Shown here: piece after piece, positions 1 through 7,138 of the stretch | How positions within the stretch are numbered: position 1 is the stretch's first letter | Layout of the letters: each line of letters opens with the position of its first letter | NCBI GenBank assembly: GCA_945883435.1 | Contig: CAMCXK010000004.1 | Coordinates: 1-64,000, forward strand | Length of the DNA: 64,000 bases | From: Chthoniobacter flavus | Lineage (GTDB): Bacteria; Verrucomicrobiota; Verrucomicrobiia; Chthoniobacterales; Terrimicrobiaceae | Direction: 5' to 3' | Notes under the pieces: generated by a model | Database searches by the model: none | What the model was told of the DNA's origin: nothing | The model's input: the letters and a program-made list of their open reading frames with translations, nothing else | Made by a program: the position numbers and the translations under genes

Positions 1-124
1 TGGTCAAGGCGGACGCAATCACCTCGCGCCGGACAATAAATGGAATGTGCTGGTGGTTCGCGATGAGTCGCGTCCTGCAGCCAAGGATGCCTCTGCAAGC
101 TCCAATAAAAAAGTCACACGATGA
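1..124 (+). CDS. C-terminal end of an unidentified protein, probably part of the T4SS operon (partial)
   Basis: The frame with codons starting at base 2 is open from the window edge to a TGA at 122-124. The last 40 residues include the stretch DNKWNVLVVRDESRP and a lysine/serine-rich tail. The stop overlaps the ATG of the VirB10-like gene (ATGA), as elsewhere in this operon. In VirB/Trb operons a VirB9/TrbG or VirB8/TrbF gene often precedes virB10, but too little remains to assign a family. Confidence 0.6.
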   Translation, partial: GQGGRNHLAPDNKWNVLVVRDESRPAAKDASASSNKKVTR

Positions 125-1104
125 ATCTTCGCGATTTCAAGACAGAGCTCCTGAATAAACCGACCGGGCGGCTCATCCTCTTCCTTTTTGGTGGAGGGGT
201 GATCCTGGCCTTCGTGCTGATGCATCGAGATGCAGGCAAAACCACAAAGGTCACTCCGGCAGTGCCAGCTCAGGCCACTACTGCCAAGAGCTACATGATT
301 GATGAGGGGATTCCTGACATCAAACCGATGAGGCCCACTCCGACACCCACACCTCTTCCCATAATGCCTGAGGTAAGGCCCGTGGCCGTGAAGACTCCCC
401 CTCCTATTCCTCAGGCGATCTTTGCGATGAAGGAAACCTCCCTGAGTGAGAACTATCTCCCTTACGGGCGACTGCTGAAGTGCGAGCTCGTGAATACAGT
501 GGACTCAATCAATCTGGAGACTCCGATCATCGGGCTTGTCACCGAGGATGTCTGGAGGGATGGGCGACTCATCATTCCAGCAGGAACCGAAGTTCATGGA
601 GCGGCCAAGAATACCGCTGCCAGGGATCGGGTCGGCTCTGAACATGAATGGATGCTCGTTTTCCAAAATGGAAAGCAGCTTCCACTGGCCGGGACAGTGC
701 TCGACTACGCTCCTGATGAGAAGGAGCCGGGTCGTTGGCAAGAGACTGATGGCTCAGCGGGACTGAGGGGCTACAGGATTGCGGCGGATAGGTATGCCGA
801 GGCTAAGGCGATCCTCGCCTCGATGGTTTCCTCAGGTGCTGGAGCTTTCCCTGAGGTGACCAACATCATTTCCCCTCTGACAGGAGGAGCCACCCAGATT
901 CAGGGAGGCGGTATGACGCAGGCCTTGTCTGCGGGCATCCAAGCCGGTGGGCAGCTCTATGCTCAGAGGCTCTTGGAGGGGATGGAGAAGAACCCCTACT
1001 ACGTCCGCGTTCCCGCCGGGACGCTCTTCTACCTCTACATCACCCAGACCATCGACCTGAACAAGGCGGCTCGGGGACTCACACCCAACACATCCAACAA
1101 ATGA
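121..1104 (+). CDS. VirB10/TrbI-family type IV secretion protein
   Basis: VirB10/TrbI proteins link the inner-membrane and outer-membrane parts of conjugative type IV secretion systems. The 327-aa product has the family layout: a short cytosolic start, one membrane segment at about residues 18-34, a Thr/Pro-rich spacer at about 65-98, and a C-terminal beta-rich domain from about 110. That domain starts with PYGRLLKCELVNTV, carries IIPAGTEVHG, and ends with the typical VPAGTLFYLYI before a final polar tail. It overlaps both neighbours by ATGA, which indicates translational coupling within a transfer operon. The system is presumably that of the element whose integrase lies at 2714-4078. Family assignment is confident; the exact T4SS class is not. 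Confidence 0.85.
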   Translation: MNLRDFKTELLNKPTGRLILFLFGGGVILAFVLMHRDAGKTTKVTPAVPAQATTAKSYMIDEGIPDIKPMRPTPTPTPLPIMPEVRPVAVKTPPPIPQAIFAMKETSLSENYLPYGRLLKCELVNTVDSINLETPIIGLVTEDVWRDGRLIIPAGTEVHGAAKNTAARDRVGSEHEWMLVFQNGKQLPLAGTVLDYAPDEKEPGRWQETDGSAGLRGYRIAADRYAEAKAILASMVSSGAGAFPEVTNIISPLTGGATQIQGGGMTQALSAGIQAGGQLYAQRLLEGMEKNPYYVRVPAGTLFYLYITQTIDLNKAARGLTPNTSNK

Positions 1105-1775
1105 AACACTTGATCCCAGTTCTTCTACTCAGCCTTCTCTCGGGATGCGCCACCCCTAAGACCCTAAAGACTGAAAACTATCCGGCTGTAGCCGGAACAA
1201 GTCTTCCAGAGCGCAACCTCGAGCGAGTTCGTAATCCAGAAGTGGTGAAGTCGTATCCCACGGGACGCTACACCGATCCCGATTTCCCCGACGCTATGCA
1301 CGAGCGGCACACGCTCTATCGGAAGGAGCAGTCGGCAGATTGGAACTACCGCCCAGGTGGGCCTTACGCCTACCCGCTCGTGGTGTCGGATCCGACACCC
1401 TCTTACTACGTCAAGACGGATGGGGATCAGCGCAATGCCCAGCAGAAGGCTTATGCGGCTGCCCTGGAGGAACAGAATGTCGCCATGAAAAAGCGGATCG
1501 AGTCGCTTCAGCAGGAAGCCGGGAAGGTGCCAGCCTTGCAGCAGCAGGTCGACAAACTCAAACAACAGTTGGAAGCGGAGCCCCTGGAAACGCCCGCTCC
1601 AAAGAACCAGCCCGTTGAGGAAAAGCCTGCTGGTTTTACGGTGGAGGACCCGCAGCGGGATCTGATTGCCGAGATGAAGCTCAACGATGAGTTGAGCGGT
1701 GAACTCGACGCACAGGAGGTAAGGCGAGACCTCGTTCTCATGGGCAACTTATTCCTCAACACAATCACACCATGA
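1101..1775 (+). CDS. Lipoprotein with coiled coil, T4SS accessory (TrbH/VirB7-like by position)
   Basis: The 224-aa product begins with a lipoprotein signal peptide (LLSLLSGC, lipobox Cys near residue 16), so it should be anchored to the outer membrane. Residues about 115-155 form a Gln/Lys/Glu-rich coiled coil (LQQQVDKLKQQLEAE), followed by a Pro/Glu-rich linker. Its start overlaps the stop of the VirB10-like gene (ATGA) and its stop overlaps the next start. Small lipoproteins next to virB10/trbI commonly stabilise the outer-membrane core complex. That role is inferred from position; the sequence itself is not recognised. Confidence 0.65.
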   Translation: MKHLIPVLLLSLLSGCATPKTLKTENYPAVAGTSLPERNLERVRNPEVVKSYPTGRYTDPDFPDAMHERHTLYRKEQSADWNYRPGGPYAYPLVVSDPTPSYYVKTDGDQRNAQQKAYAAALEEQNVAMKKRIESLQQEAGKVPALQQQVDKLKQQLEAEPLETPAPKNQPVEEKPAGFTVEDPQRDLIAEMKLNDELSGELDAQEVRRDLVLMGNLFLNTITP

Positions 1776-2005
1776 GCAAACCCACTACCATCGCTGTTAC
1801 TCTCGATCCCGAAAGCTTTGCCATTTTTAAGGAGGCCATGACTCTGGCTGAAAGTGCCGGAGCCAAGGTCACGGTTGGTCATCTGGTTCAGCATTATCTC
1901 CACGACGACATCCGGAGGCAGAACCCTCGGAAGATCGCCCAGCGTTTTCTCAGTTCGGTCGTTCGGCAGATCAAGATTTCCCCGAGTGGGGAAACGCCTG
2001 CCTGA
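1772..2005 (+). CDS. Small conserved-looking protein in the T4SS operon (unknown)
   Basis: The 77-aa product starts with an ATGA overlap. It begins with a short beta-like stretch (TTIAVTLDPESFAIF) followed by helices and a basic C-terminal half. The shape recalls ribbon-helix-helix proteins, but no diagnostic motif is visible. It is the last gene coupled to virB10, so it may be a regulator or small structural partner of the transfer system. No function can be assigned. Confidence 0.5.
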   Translation: MSKPTTIAVTLDPESFAIFKEAMTLAESAGAKVTVGHLVQHYLHDDIRRQNPRKIAQRFLSSVVRQIKISPSGETPA

Positions 2006-2076
2006 AGGCCTGAGGAAAACCGTCAAACCTGCGCGGCTACGGAACCAAAAACGCCGAGCGCCAAAATTAGATAACA

Positions 2077-2436
2077 ATGGCTATCACATCACCAAAACAG
2101 AAAGAGGAACTCGCCCAGCAGTTCAAAATCAACCCCGAGATCAACGCGAAGCTCGAGGCCTTCATGCGGTCTGAACCCGGACTCGTGGAGTTCGTGAAGC
2201 AGATACCGAGGGAGCAGCTGGAAAGGAAGTTCCTCCTCCGCAAAATGCAGGATCAGCAACAGAAAGAGGGCTACACAGCGAAGGTTAAAACCTGGCTTGA
2301 AAAGCCCGAGCAGGCCGAGGTGCTCAAAGCGATCCGCTCCATGATCAGCCCGGTCATGAAGCCTGAGCGCCAAGAGCAGATCATCGTCAATCAAGCCAAG
2401 AACTTCATCAAAAACTCAGGTGTGAAGCTTGGCTGA
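2077..2436 (+). CDS. Hypothetical helical protein at the end of the transfer operon
   Basis: The 119-aa product is highly charged and predicted mostly helical (EKPEQAEVLKAIRSM), with no signal peptide or membrane segment. It follows the previous gene after 71 bp and ends 8 bp before a strong rho-independent terminator, so it is probably the last gene of the transfer operon. No Shine-Dalgarno sequence precedes the ATG. I do not recognise a family. Confidence 0.55.
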   Translation: MAITSPKQKEELAQQFKINPEINAKLEAFMRSEPGLVEFVKQIPREQLERKFLLRKMQDQQQKEGYTAKVKTWLEKPEQAEVLKAIRSMISPVMKPERQEQIIVNQAKNFIKNSGVKLG

Positions 2437-2444
2437 TTAAGGAC

Positions 2445-2476
2445 AGCCCCTGTTCGGAAACGGGCAGGGGCTTTTT
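2445..2476 (+). terminator. Rho-independent terminator of the transfer operon
   Basis: An 8-bp perfect stem (AGCCCCTG / CAGGGGCT) encloses a 12-nt loop and is followed by five T residues (2472-2476). It lies just after the stop codon at 2436 and before the excisionase-like gene. Confidence 0.85.
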
Positions 2477-2521
2477 GCTATTATGGAAGATGTAGCCGTG
2501 AAAAAGGTGGGGAGGGCGACC

Positions 2522-2788
2522 ATGGATTTTGCCCAGGCAATCCTGTTGCTGAGTTCTGTGGGAAAACCCAAGGGAGATCCTCCAGGAGTTCACCCCAACG
2601 CTGAGTTTATCAGTTCGAAGGTGGCAGCCCAGTGGCTTGGTTTACCGTTACGATCCTTTCACCAGTATGTTCAGGCAGGGCAACTTCCCAGTTACAAAAT
2701 TGGGAGGCACAGGCTATTTCGCAGGAGTGAGCTTCTTTACGCTCTTGGTGCGTCGCGCAAGGCTACTTGGGACGAGTTTCTTCGCTGA
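2522..2788 (+). CDS. Excisionase-like helix-turn-helix protein (recombination directionality factor candidate)
   Basis: The C-terminal half (about residues 34-75) is a MerR/excisionase-type winged helix-turn-helix: VAAQWLGLPLRSFHQY, then GQLPSYKIGRHRLF and RRSEL. Such proteins bend DNA at attachment sites or act as regulators. I chose the ATG at 2522 because GGAGG lies 6 nt upstream; an ATG at 2483 would add 13 residues but sits just past the terminator T-run and has no ribosome site. The gene overlaps the 3' end of the convergent integrase gene by 75 bp. With the integrase it likely forms the excision module of the conjugative element. Confidence 0.7.
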   Translation: MDFAQAILLLSSVGKPKGDPPGVHPNAEFISSKVAAQWLGLPLRSFHQYVQAGQLPSYKIGRHRLFRRSELLYALGASRKATWDEFLR

Positions 2789-4078
2789 GGCGGACTTTTC
2801 CGCCGTCACCTTATCCGAGATCTGTGACCTCTTCTTTTTTGGGAGCACTGCGAAATACTCGTTAGCAGCCTTTTCCGTCACCAATTCACGGTAGTTCTGG
2901 AAGAGCTTCCTTGGTGAAGTGTTCATCTCAAGGCCAACCTTTTCGGCAGATTGAGTCTCGGCCAACCGGTATGAGGCGTAAGAGTGCCTGAATCCGTTAT
3001 GAACATGGGATACGCCTGTTTTCTTAAAGGCTTCGCTGAACTGTATCAGCAGCGTTGAATCATGTGCGTAATGAGGGCATATCCACCCATTCTCCTGCAC
3101 ATGAGGCTTGAGCCAGTTCTTCAAGTTCGCCTGAATCGGCACAATGCGGCGACGCCCCGTCTTATCCTTGTGTCGATCCACGACGATGTGCCCTTCAGCC
3201 ATGTTGACGTCACTCCATTCGAGACGATGAATTTCAGCTGCTCGGAGGCCAGCAAAAGCTCCGATCGCCGCGAAGGAAACCCACCTGTCGGGGAGTCCAA
3301 GAAGGATCTGGGAAATCTGGGCGGGGGTGTAGATCCCCACGGGGTTGCCTCGGTCGGTGGCAAGGGTGATGTATTCAGCCTCGGTTTGAGTATTGCGGAG
3401 CAGGTAACCCCGTTTTCTGGCGAAGGAGAAAAGAGTAGTCAGGGTTCCCCTGTAGTTATTCCGATTGCGCCCCTTCACCTTGATGGAGTCAAGCCAACGC
3501 TCCAAGTCAGGGGCCGTGATTTCCATAATACCACCACGGAAGGTCTTGGATGCTTTCATCAGCCGGGAATGACAATCCACCCAGTGGCGATAGGAACGTT
3601 GCTTGGCTTTGAGATCATCAAGAAATTCCAGAACAACTGCTGGAAAAGCCTTCGGGGTCACCTTGCGACGATCCGTCTCCGTCACGAAGAAAGTGGCAGC
3701 TTCCACAAGGGAGGCTCTCTCCGACATTTGGAACATGATCTTGCGGGAGTCGACGAATTCCCGGATCGCCTCGCTCAGGTTAATCCTGAGGGGAGTGAGC
3801 ATCTCATTGCAGAACTCCAACAGGGCGGCTTGTTTCGCAGATACGGGGCGGACATGAGCGACTCCATCAGCCAACTGGTCGGCAAGCTCCTTGGCTTTTT
3901 TTCGTCCTTCCACAAGGCCGCAACACTTCACCAACTTGCGCTTACCAGCAGCATAATAAGAGAGCAGAACCTTGCCATCTCCGGCATCATAGATCGGAAT
4001 TCGGGCGGTCTTTCCCTCGTATACCTCAATGGGTCCCCTCTTCAACTTTTTGCCCGAGGCTTTGGATGTCTTTGACAT
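2714..4078 (-). CDS. Tyrosine recombinase / integrase of the conjugative element
   Basis: This 454-aa site-specific recombinase would integrate and excise the element. The N-terminal half has the arm-binding and core-binding SAM-like domains (about 1-250). The catalytic domain shows Arg in AGLRAAEIHRLEW (about 285), the His-x-x-Arg pair in NGFRHSYASY (about 365), and the Tyr in FQNYREL (about 395). The second His/Trp position reads Asn (EMNTSPRKLF), as in related integrases with MGNSPR-type boxes. A TTG six bases upstream could also start it; ATG at 4078 is preferred. A Lys/Ser-rich tail of about 35 residues follows the Tyr. It lies next to the attachment site at 4137-4168. Confidence 0.9.
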   Translation of the reverse strand: MSKTSKASGKKLKRGPIEVYEGKTARIPIYDAGDGKVLLSYYAAGKRKLVKCCGLVEGRKKAKELADQLADGVAHVRPVSAKQAALLEFCNEMLTPLRINLSEAIREFVDSRKIMFQMSERASLVEAATFFVTETDRRKVTPKAFPAVVLEFLDDLKAKQRSYRHWVDCHSRLMKASKTFRGGIMEITAPDLERWLDSIKVKGRNRNNYRGTLTTLFSFARKRGYLLRNTQTEAEYITLATDRGNPVGIYTPAQISQILLGLPDRWVSFAAIGAFAGLRAAEIHRLEWSDVNMAEGHIVVDRHKDKTGRRRIVPIQANLKNWLKPHVQENGWICPHYAHDSTLLIQFSEAFKKTGVSHVHNGFRHSYASYRLAETQSAEKVGLEMNTSPRKLFQNYRELVTEKAANEYFAVLPKKKRSQISDKVTAEKSASAKKLVPSSLARRTKSVKKLTPAK

Positions 4079-4085
4079 GTCCAAA

Positions 4086-4104
4086 TTGTTACCTTTTTGT
4101 TACC
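4086..4104. repeat. Direct repeat TTGTTACC x2 at 11-bp period (candidate integrase arm sites)
   Basis: TTGTTACC occurs at 4086-4093 and again at 4097-4104, exactly one helical turn apart, between the integrase start and the attachment core. The spacing and place fit arm-type or excisionase binding sites. This role is inferred. Confidence 0.5.
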
Positions 4105-4136
4105 TCGGGTCAAATTCCAAAATCCTATCTGTAAAA

Positions 4137-4168
4137 CTAACGGTTTCGAATCCCGTTAGGGTCGCCAC
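4137..4168 (+). other. Attachment site: tRNA 3'-end remnant (T-arm plus acceptor strand)
   Basis: The sequence contains the T-loop TTCGAAT, a T-stem-like inverted repeat CTAACGG/CCGTTAG (4137-4143 and 4153-4159), and an acceptor-like end with GTCGCCA. No D-arm, anticodon arm or 5' acceptor strand lies upstream, so this is only the 3' end of a tRNA gene, as left when an element integrates into a tRNA. The base before the T-loop is T instead of the conserved G, so the copy is not perfectly tRNA-like. The intact tRNA should lie at the other end of the element, left of the window. Confidence 0.65.
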
Positions 4169-4281
4169 TCTGTTGCTGGTCGCCGAAGGCGAATTCGAAC
4201 CTGTAGGCTTTGAACCGAGCGCAGCGAAATAGACCGAACAAGGTTCAGCCCCGAAGGGATGAGGCCCACCAAGGAAAAATC

Positions 4282-4301
4282 AATCCTGTTAGGGTCGCTA
4301 C
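4282..4301 (+). repeat. Second copy of the attachment core (18/20 identical)
   Basis: AATCCTGTTAGGGTCGCTAC matches AATCCCGTTAGGGTCGCCAC at 4149-4168 with two differences, 133 bp apart and in the same orientation. It lacks the upstream T-arm half. It may be an old attachment scar or a secondary site. Confidence 0.55.
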
Positions 4302-4314
4302 TTTCAAAAGTAGC
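4297..4314. terminator. Hairpin, possible terminator
   Basis: A perfect 7-bp stem GCTACTT/AAGTAGC closes over TCAA and is followed by AAAAA on the + strand. Read leftward no T-run follows directly, so termination is only a possibility. It overlaps the second att-core copy. Confidence 0.3.
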
Positions 4315-4449
4315 AAAAACGGAAACGACGGCGGTCATGTTCTGCGCGGACAACCCTGATGCGGCGATGCCCGCCACCTTTCAATGCCAGGATGGCCGCC
4401 GCAAGAAATCGCCTCGCCACAGCCCCGCCGACATCCGATAGGTTTCGGG

Positions 4450-5703
4450 ATGCTTTTCCGCCGTCTCGTGCTCAACAGTTTTTCAAAAATGAAAGTCGGC
4501 CGAATGGAGGTGTGTCTTCCCGGTGGGGGGCGTGGCATCTATGGGGGGCTGGGGCGTGGGGTGGAGGCGCGCATCGAGGTTTCGGATGAACGCTTTTTTC
4601 AGCGTTGTGTCGTCAGTGGGGCGATTGGGTTTGCCGAATCCTACATGGCCGGCGAGTGGACTTCTCCCGATTTGACGTCCGTGATTGCGTGGTTTGTCCT
4701 GAATGCCGACGAGGCCGAGGCCTTGCAAACAGCCCGCTCGCGGGGGACAGGGCTTTTCGATCTGGGGCGCATGGCCAACCGCTTGCGGCATTTGAGACGT
4801 CCCAACAGCCGGCGTGTGAGCCGCGAGAACATTCGCGAGCACTACGACCTCAGCAACGAATTTTTTCAAATCTGGCTGGATTCCACGATGACCTATTCCA
4901 GCGCGTTTTTCGAAAATCCCGACGAATCGCTCGAGACGGCCCAGATTCGGAAATACGAGAAGCTTTGCCGGCGTATTCATTTGAATCCGGCCGACTCCCT
5001 TTTGGAGATCGGCTCCGGGTGGGGTGGCTTCAGCATGCATGCGGCCCGCACGCGCGGGTGCAAGGTCACAACCGTGACGATCTCCAAGCAACAATACGAG
5101 GAGGCCGCACGCCGCATTCAAGAGGCTGGTCTGGCCGAGCGGGTGCAAATTCTGCTTTGCGACTACCGCGACCTGAAGGGCCAGTTTGACAAGATCGCCT
5201 CGATCGAAATGCTCGAAGCCGTCGGGGACCGCTATGTCGACGGGTATTGTGCCCAAATCGACCGCCTTCTCCGCCCGCAGGGACTCGTTGGCATGCAGGC
5301 GATCCTCTGCCCGGACCATCAATACCCGGTTCTGCGCGATGGGGTGGATTTTATCCAAAAGCACATTTTCCCCGGCTCGCTGCTTATGTGCAATGCCCGG
5401 ATCGGTGAGGCGCTGCGGGCTTGTGGCCATCTGAATCTCTTCGACTACGAGGACATGGCCCCGCACTATGCGTTGACGCTCCGGAGATGGAGGGAAGTAT
5501 TCGAGGATCGCCTGGATGCCGTGCGCGCGCTGGGATTCGACGAGGCTTTCATTCGCAAGTGGCGTTACTACCTCTGCTACTGCGAGGCGGCCTTTGGAAC
5601 CCGCCACATCACCGTCGCCCAAATGGTCTTCTCCCGTCCGGACAACTTGTCGATTCCTTCCCCGGTCTATCGGTTGTCGACAGCGTTCGCGGAGCCGATT
5701 TAA
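4450..5703 (+). CDS. cfa: Cyclopropane-fatty-acyl-phospholipid synthase family methyltransferase
   Basis: The enzyme transfers a methylene group from S-adenosylmethionine to unsaturated acyl chains of membrane phospholipids. The 417-aa product shows an N-terminal lipid-binding region (FAESYMAGEW), the family signature HYDLSNEFFQIWLD with MTYSSAFF, the SAM motif LEIGSGWGGF near residue 185, and QYEEAARRI, then a catalytic core with SIEMLEAVG. Length fits the family. Start at 4450 is preferred because the 22 residues from an upstream ATG at 4384 are Pro/Arg-rich and unlike the family. No strong ribosome site precedes either. It is the first chromosomal gene after the integrated element. Confidence 0.9.
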   Translation: MLFRRLVLNSFSKMKVGRMEVCLPGGGRGIYGGLGRGVEARIEVSDERFFQRCVVSGAIGFAESYMAGEWTSPDLTSVIAWFVLNADEAEALQTARSRGTGLFDLGRMANRLRHLRRPNSRRVSRENIREHYDLSNEFFQIWLDSTMTYSSAFFENPDESLETAQIRKYEKLCRRIHLNPADSLLEIGSGWGGFSMHAARTRGCKVTTVTISKQQYEEAARRIQEAGLAERVQILLCDYRDLKGQFDKIASIEMLEAVGDRYVDGYCAQIDRLLRPQGLVGMQAILCPDHQYPVLRDGVDFIQKHIFPGSLLMCNARIGEALRACGHLNLFDYEDMAPHYALTLRRWREVFEDRLDAVRALGFDEAFIRKWRYYLCYCEAAFGTRHITVAQMVFSRPDNLSIPSPVYRLSTAFAEPI

Positions 5704-5791
5704 GGGCAATTTAAAGGCAGCCCGAAGTTCCGGTCCGGTTTTGCAAATCCAGCCCGTCCCGCAAATCGAAAACAATGACTGGTTCCGCGGG

Positions 5792-5867
5792 TGGTGGAGC
5801 CTAGGGGATTCGAACCCCTGACCTCCTCAATGCCATTGAGGCGCTCTACCAACTGAGCTAAGACCCC
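5792..5867 (-). tRNA. tRNA-Ala(GGC)
   Basis: A complete cloverleaf on the minus strand: acceptor GGGGTCT paired with AGGCTCC (with G-U pairs), D-arm TAGCTCAGTTGGTAGAGC, anticodon loop with GGC (complement of 5832-5834), T-arm GGGGTTCGAATCCCC, and an encoded CCA. It lies between cfa and rph. Confidence 0.97.
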
Positions 5868-5964
5868 CTGCGAGAGTTGCCAAACGTGCCTTGTGCGCGG
5901 CCTGAAGGCAAGAATCAATTTTCCCTCTTGCGCAAGTCCGGCAAGCCGTCGACCCTGTGCGGCC

Positions 5965-6690
5965 ATGCTCCGTCACGACCAACGCCAACCCTTGGATCTC
6001 CGGCCGATTCGATTTGAAAAGCACATCGCTCCCCATGCCCAAGGGTCGGTGCTTGTTTCCTTCGGCAACACGCGGGTGATTTGTTCGGCGATGATTGACG
6101 AAGGAGTGCCGCGCTGGATGAAAGAGCAAAATGTGAGCGGCGGCTGGATCACGGCCGAATACTCGATGCTGCCGTATTCCACCCTTACGCGCAAACAGCG
6201 CGACTCCAGCCGGGGAAAACCCGACGGCCGTGGCACGGAAATCCAGCGCCTTATCGGTCGCTCGCTCCGGGCGGTGGTCGATTTGGAAAAACTCGGCCCA
6301 CGCACGATGTGGGTGGATTGCGATGTTCTTCAGGCCGACGGGGGCACACGCACTGCAGCCATCACCGGCGCTGCGGTGGCGGTCGAACTTGCCGGTCGTT
6401 GGCTTCTGTCCCAGGGCAAGGTGGCCAGCTTGCCCGTGAAAAACAGGGTTGCGGCGGTCAGTGTCGGCAAAGTGGACGGCCGTGTGGTCGTGGACCTCGA
6501 TTACTTCGAAGACAAGGATGCCGCGGTCGACATGAATGTGGTCATGACCGACGCGCTGGATTTTGTCGAGGTGCAGGGCAGCGGCGAGGAGCATGTTTTC
6601 TCAAACGCGGACTTGATGACCATGCTCGATGCCGCCAGGCACGGCATTCAGGCGCTTTTGCAAAAGCAAGCGGAGTGTTTGGCGGATTGA
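5965..6690 (+). CDS. rph: Ribonuclease PH
   Basis: RNase PH trims tRNA 3' ends by phosphorolysis. The 241-aa product has the typical length and motifs: an N-terminal RHDQRQPLDLRPI, SVLVSFGNTRVICSA, the phosphate-binding GRGTEIQRLIGRSLR, and CDVLQADGGTRTAAITGA. The ATG at 5965 gives the family N-terminus; the frame is open 24 codons further up but that part is not conserved. It sits just beyond tRNA-Ala, which is read in the opposite direction. Confidence 0.96.
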   Translation: MLRHDQRQPLDLRPIRFEKHIAPHAQGSVLVSFGNTRVICSAMIDEGVPRWMKEQNVSGGWITAEYSMLPYSTLTRKQRDSSRGKPDGRGTEIQRLIGRSLRAVVDLEKLGPRTMWVDCDVLQADGGTRTAAITGAAVAVELAGRWLLSQGKVASLPVKNRVAAVSVGKVDGRVVVDLDYFEDKDAAVDMNVVMTDALDFVEVQGSGEEHVFSNADLMTMLDAARHGIQALLQKQAECLAD

Positions 6691-6722
6691 CGCCCCTGCG
6701 ATTCCCGCCTACGCGGTAGGGT

Positions 6723-7133
6723 ATGGTTCAAATCGATCTTACCTACCTCGGCGACCTTCGCTGCGAGGCGGTTCACGCCCCGTCGGGTCAAAAACTCACC
6801 ACTGACGCGCCGGTGGACAATGAAGGCCGTGGCGAGTCGTTTTCGCCCACCGACCTCCTCGCCACCTCGCTGGGGGCTTGCATGATGACGATCATGGGAA
6901 TCGTGGCGAGGCGCCATGACGTCGATCTCGCCGGCACACGCATCCGGGTTTTGAAAGGCATGTCGGCTGACTCGCCGCGGCGGGTGGCGCGCCTGGAGGT
7001 CGTTTTCACCATTCCGCATCCGGCGGACCATCCCAAGCGCAGCCTTTTGGAAAATGCCGCCAAAACCTGTCCGGTCCACGCCAGCCTCCATCCCGGCGTT
7101 GAAAACGTGCTCACTTTCGACTGGGTGGGCTAG
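6723..7133 (+). CDS. OsmC family peroxiredoxin-like protein
   Basis: OsmC/Ohr proteins reduce organic hydroperoxides with two cysteines. The 136-aa product has both: Cys in LGACMMTIMG (about residue 52) and Cys in TCPVHASLHP (about 117). The conserved SPTDLLATSLG precedes the first. The sequence fits the YhfA/OsmC branch better than Ohr. It starts 32 bp after rph on the same strand and may share its transcript. It ends 5 bp before the convergent fkp gene. Confidence 0.9.
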   Translation: MVQIDLTYLGDLRCEAVHAPSGQKLTTDAPVDNEGRGESFSPTDLLATSLGACMMTIMGIVARRHDVDLAGTRIRVLKGMSADSPRRVARLEVVFTIPHPADHPKRSLLENAAKTCPVHASLHPGVENVLTFDWVG

Positions 7134-7138
7134 GGGAC

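Larger units (their letters stand above)
4169..4449. other. Non-coding stretch on the chromosomal side of the element
   Basis: No credible gene is visible. The stretch holds a second att-core copy (4282-4301), a hairpin (4297-4314) and a segment with several short inverted pairs such as GGTCGCCGAAGGCGAATTC near 4178-4196. It may be a remnant of an earlier insertion or the leader of the following gene. Confidence 0.5.

Noticed and set aside
3062-4075. A + strand frame of 337 codons over the integrase
   Set aside because: Antisense to the tyrosine recombinase with catalytic residues.
4483-5775. A minus-strand frame of 430 codons over cfa
   Set aside because: Antisense to a clear cyclopropane synthase.
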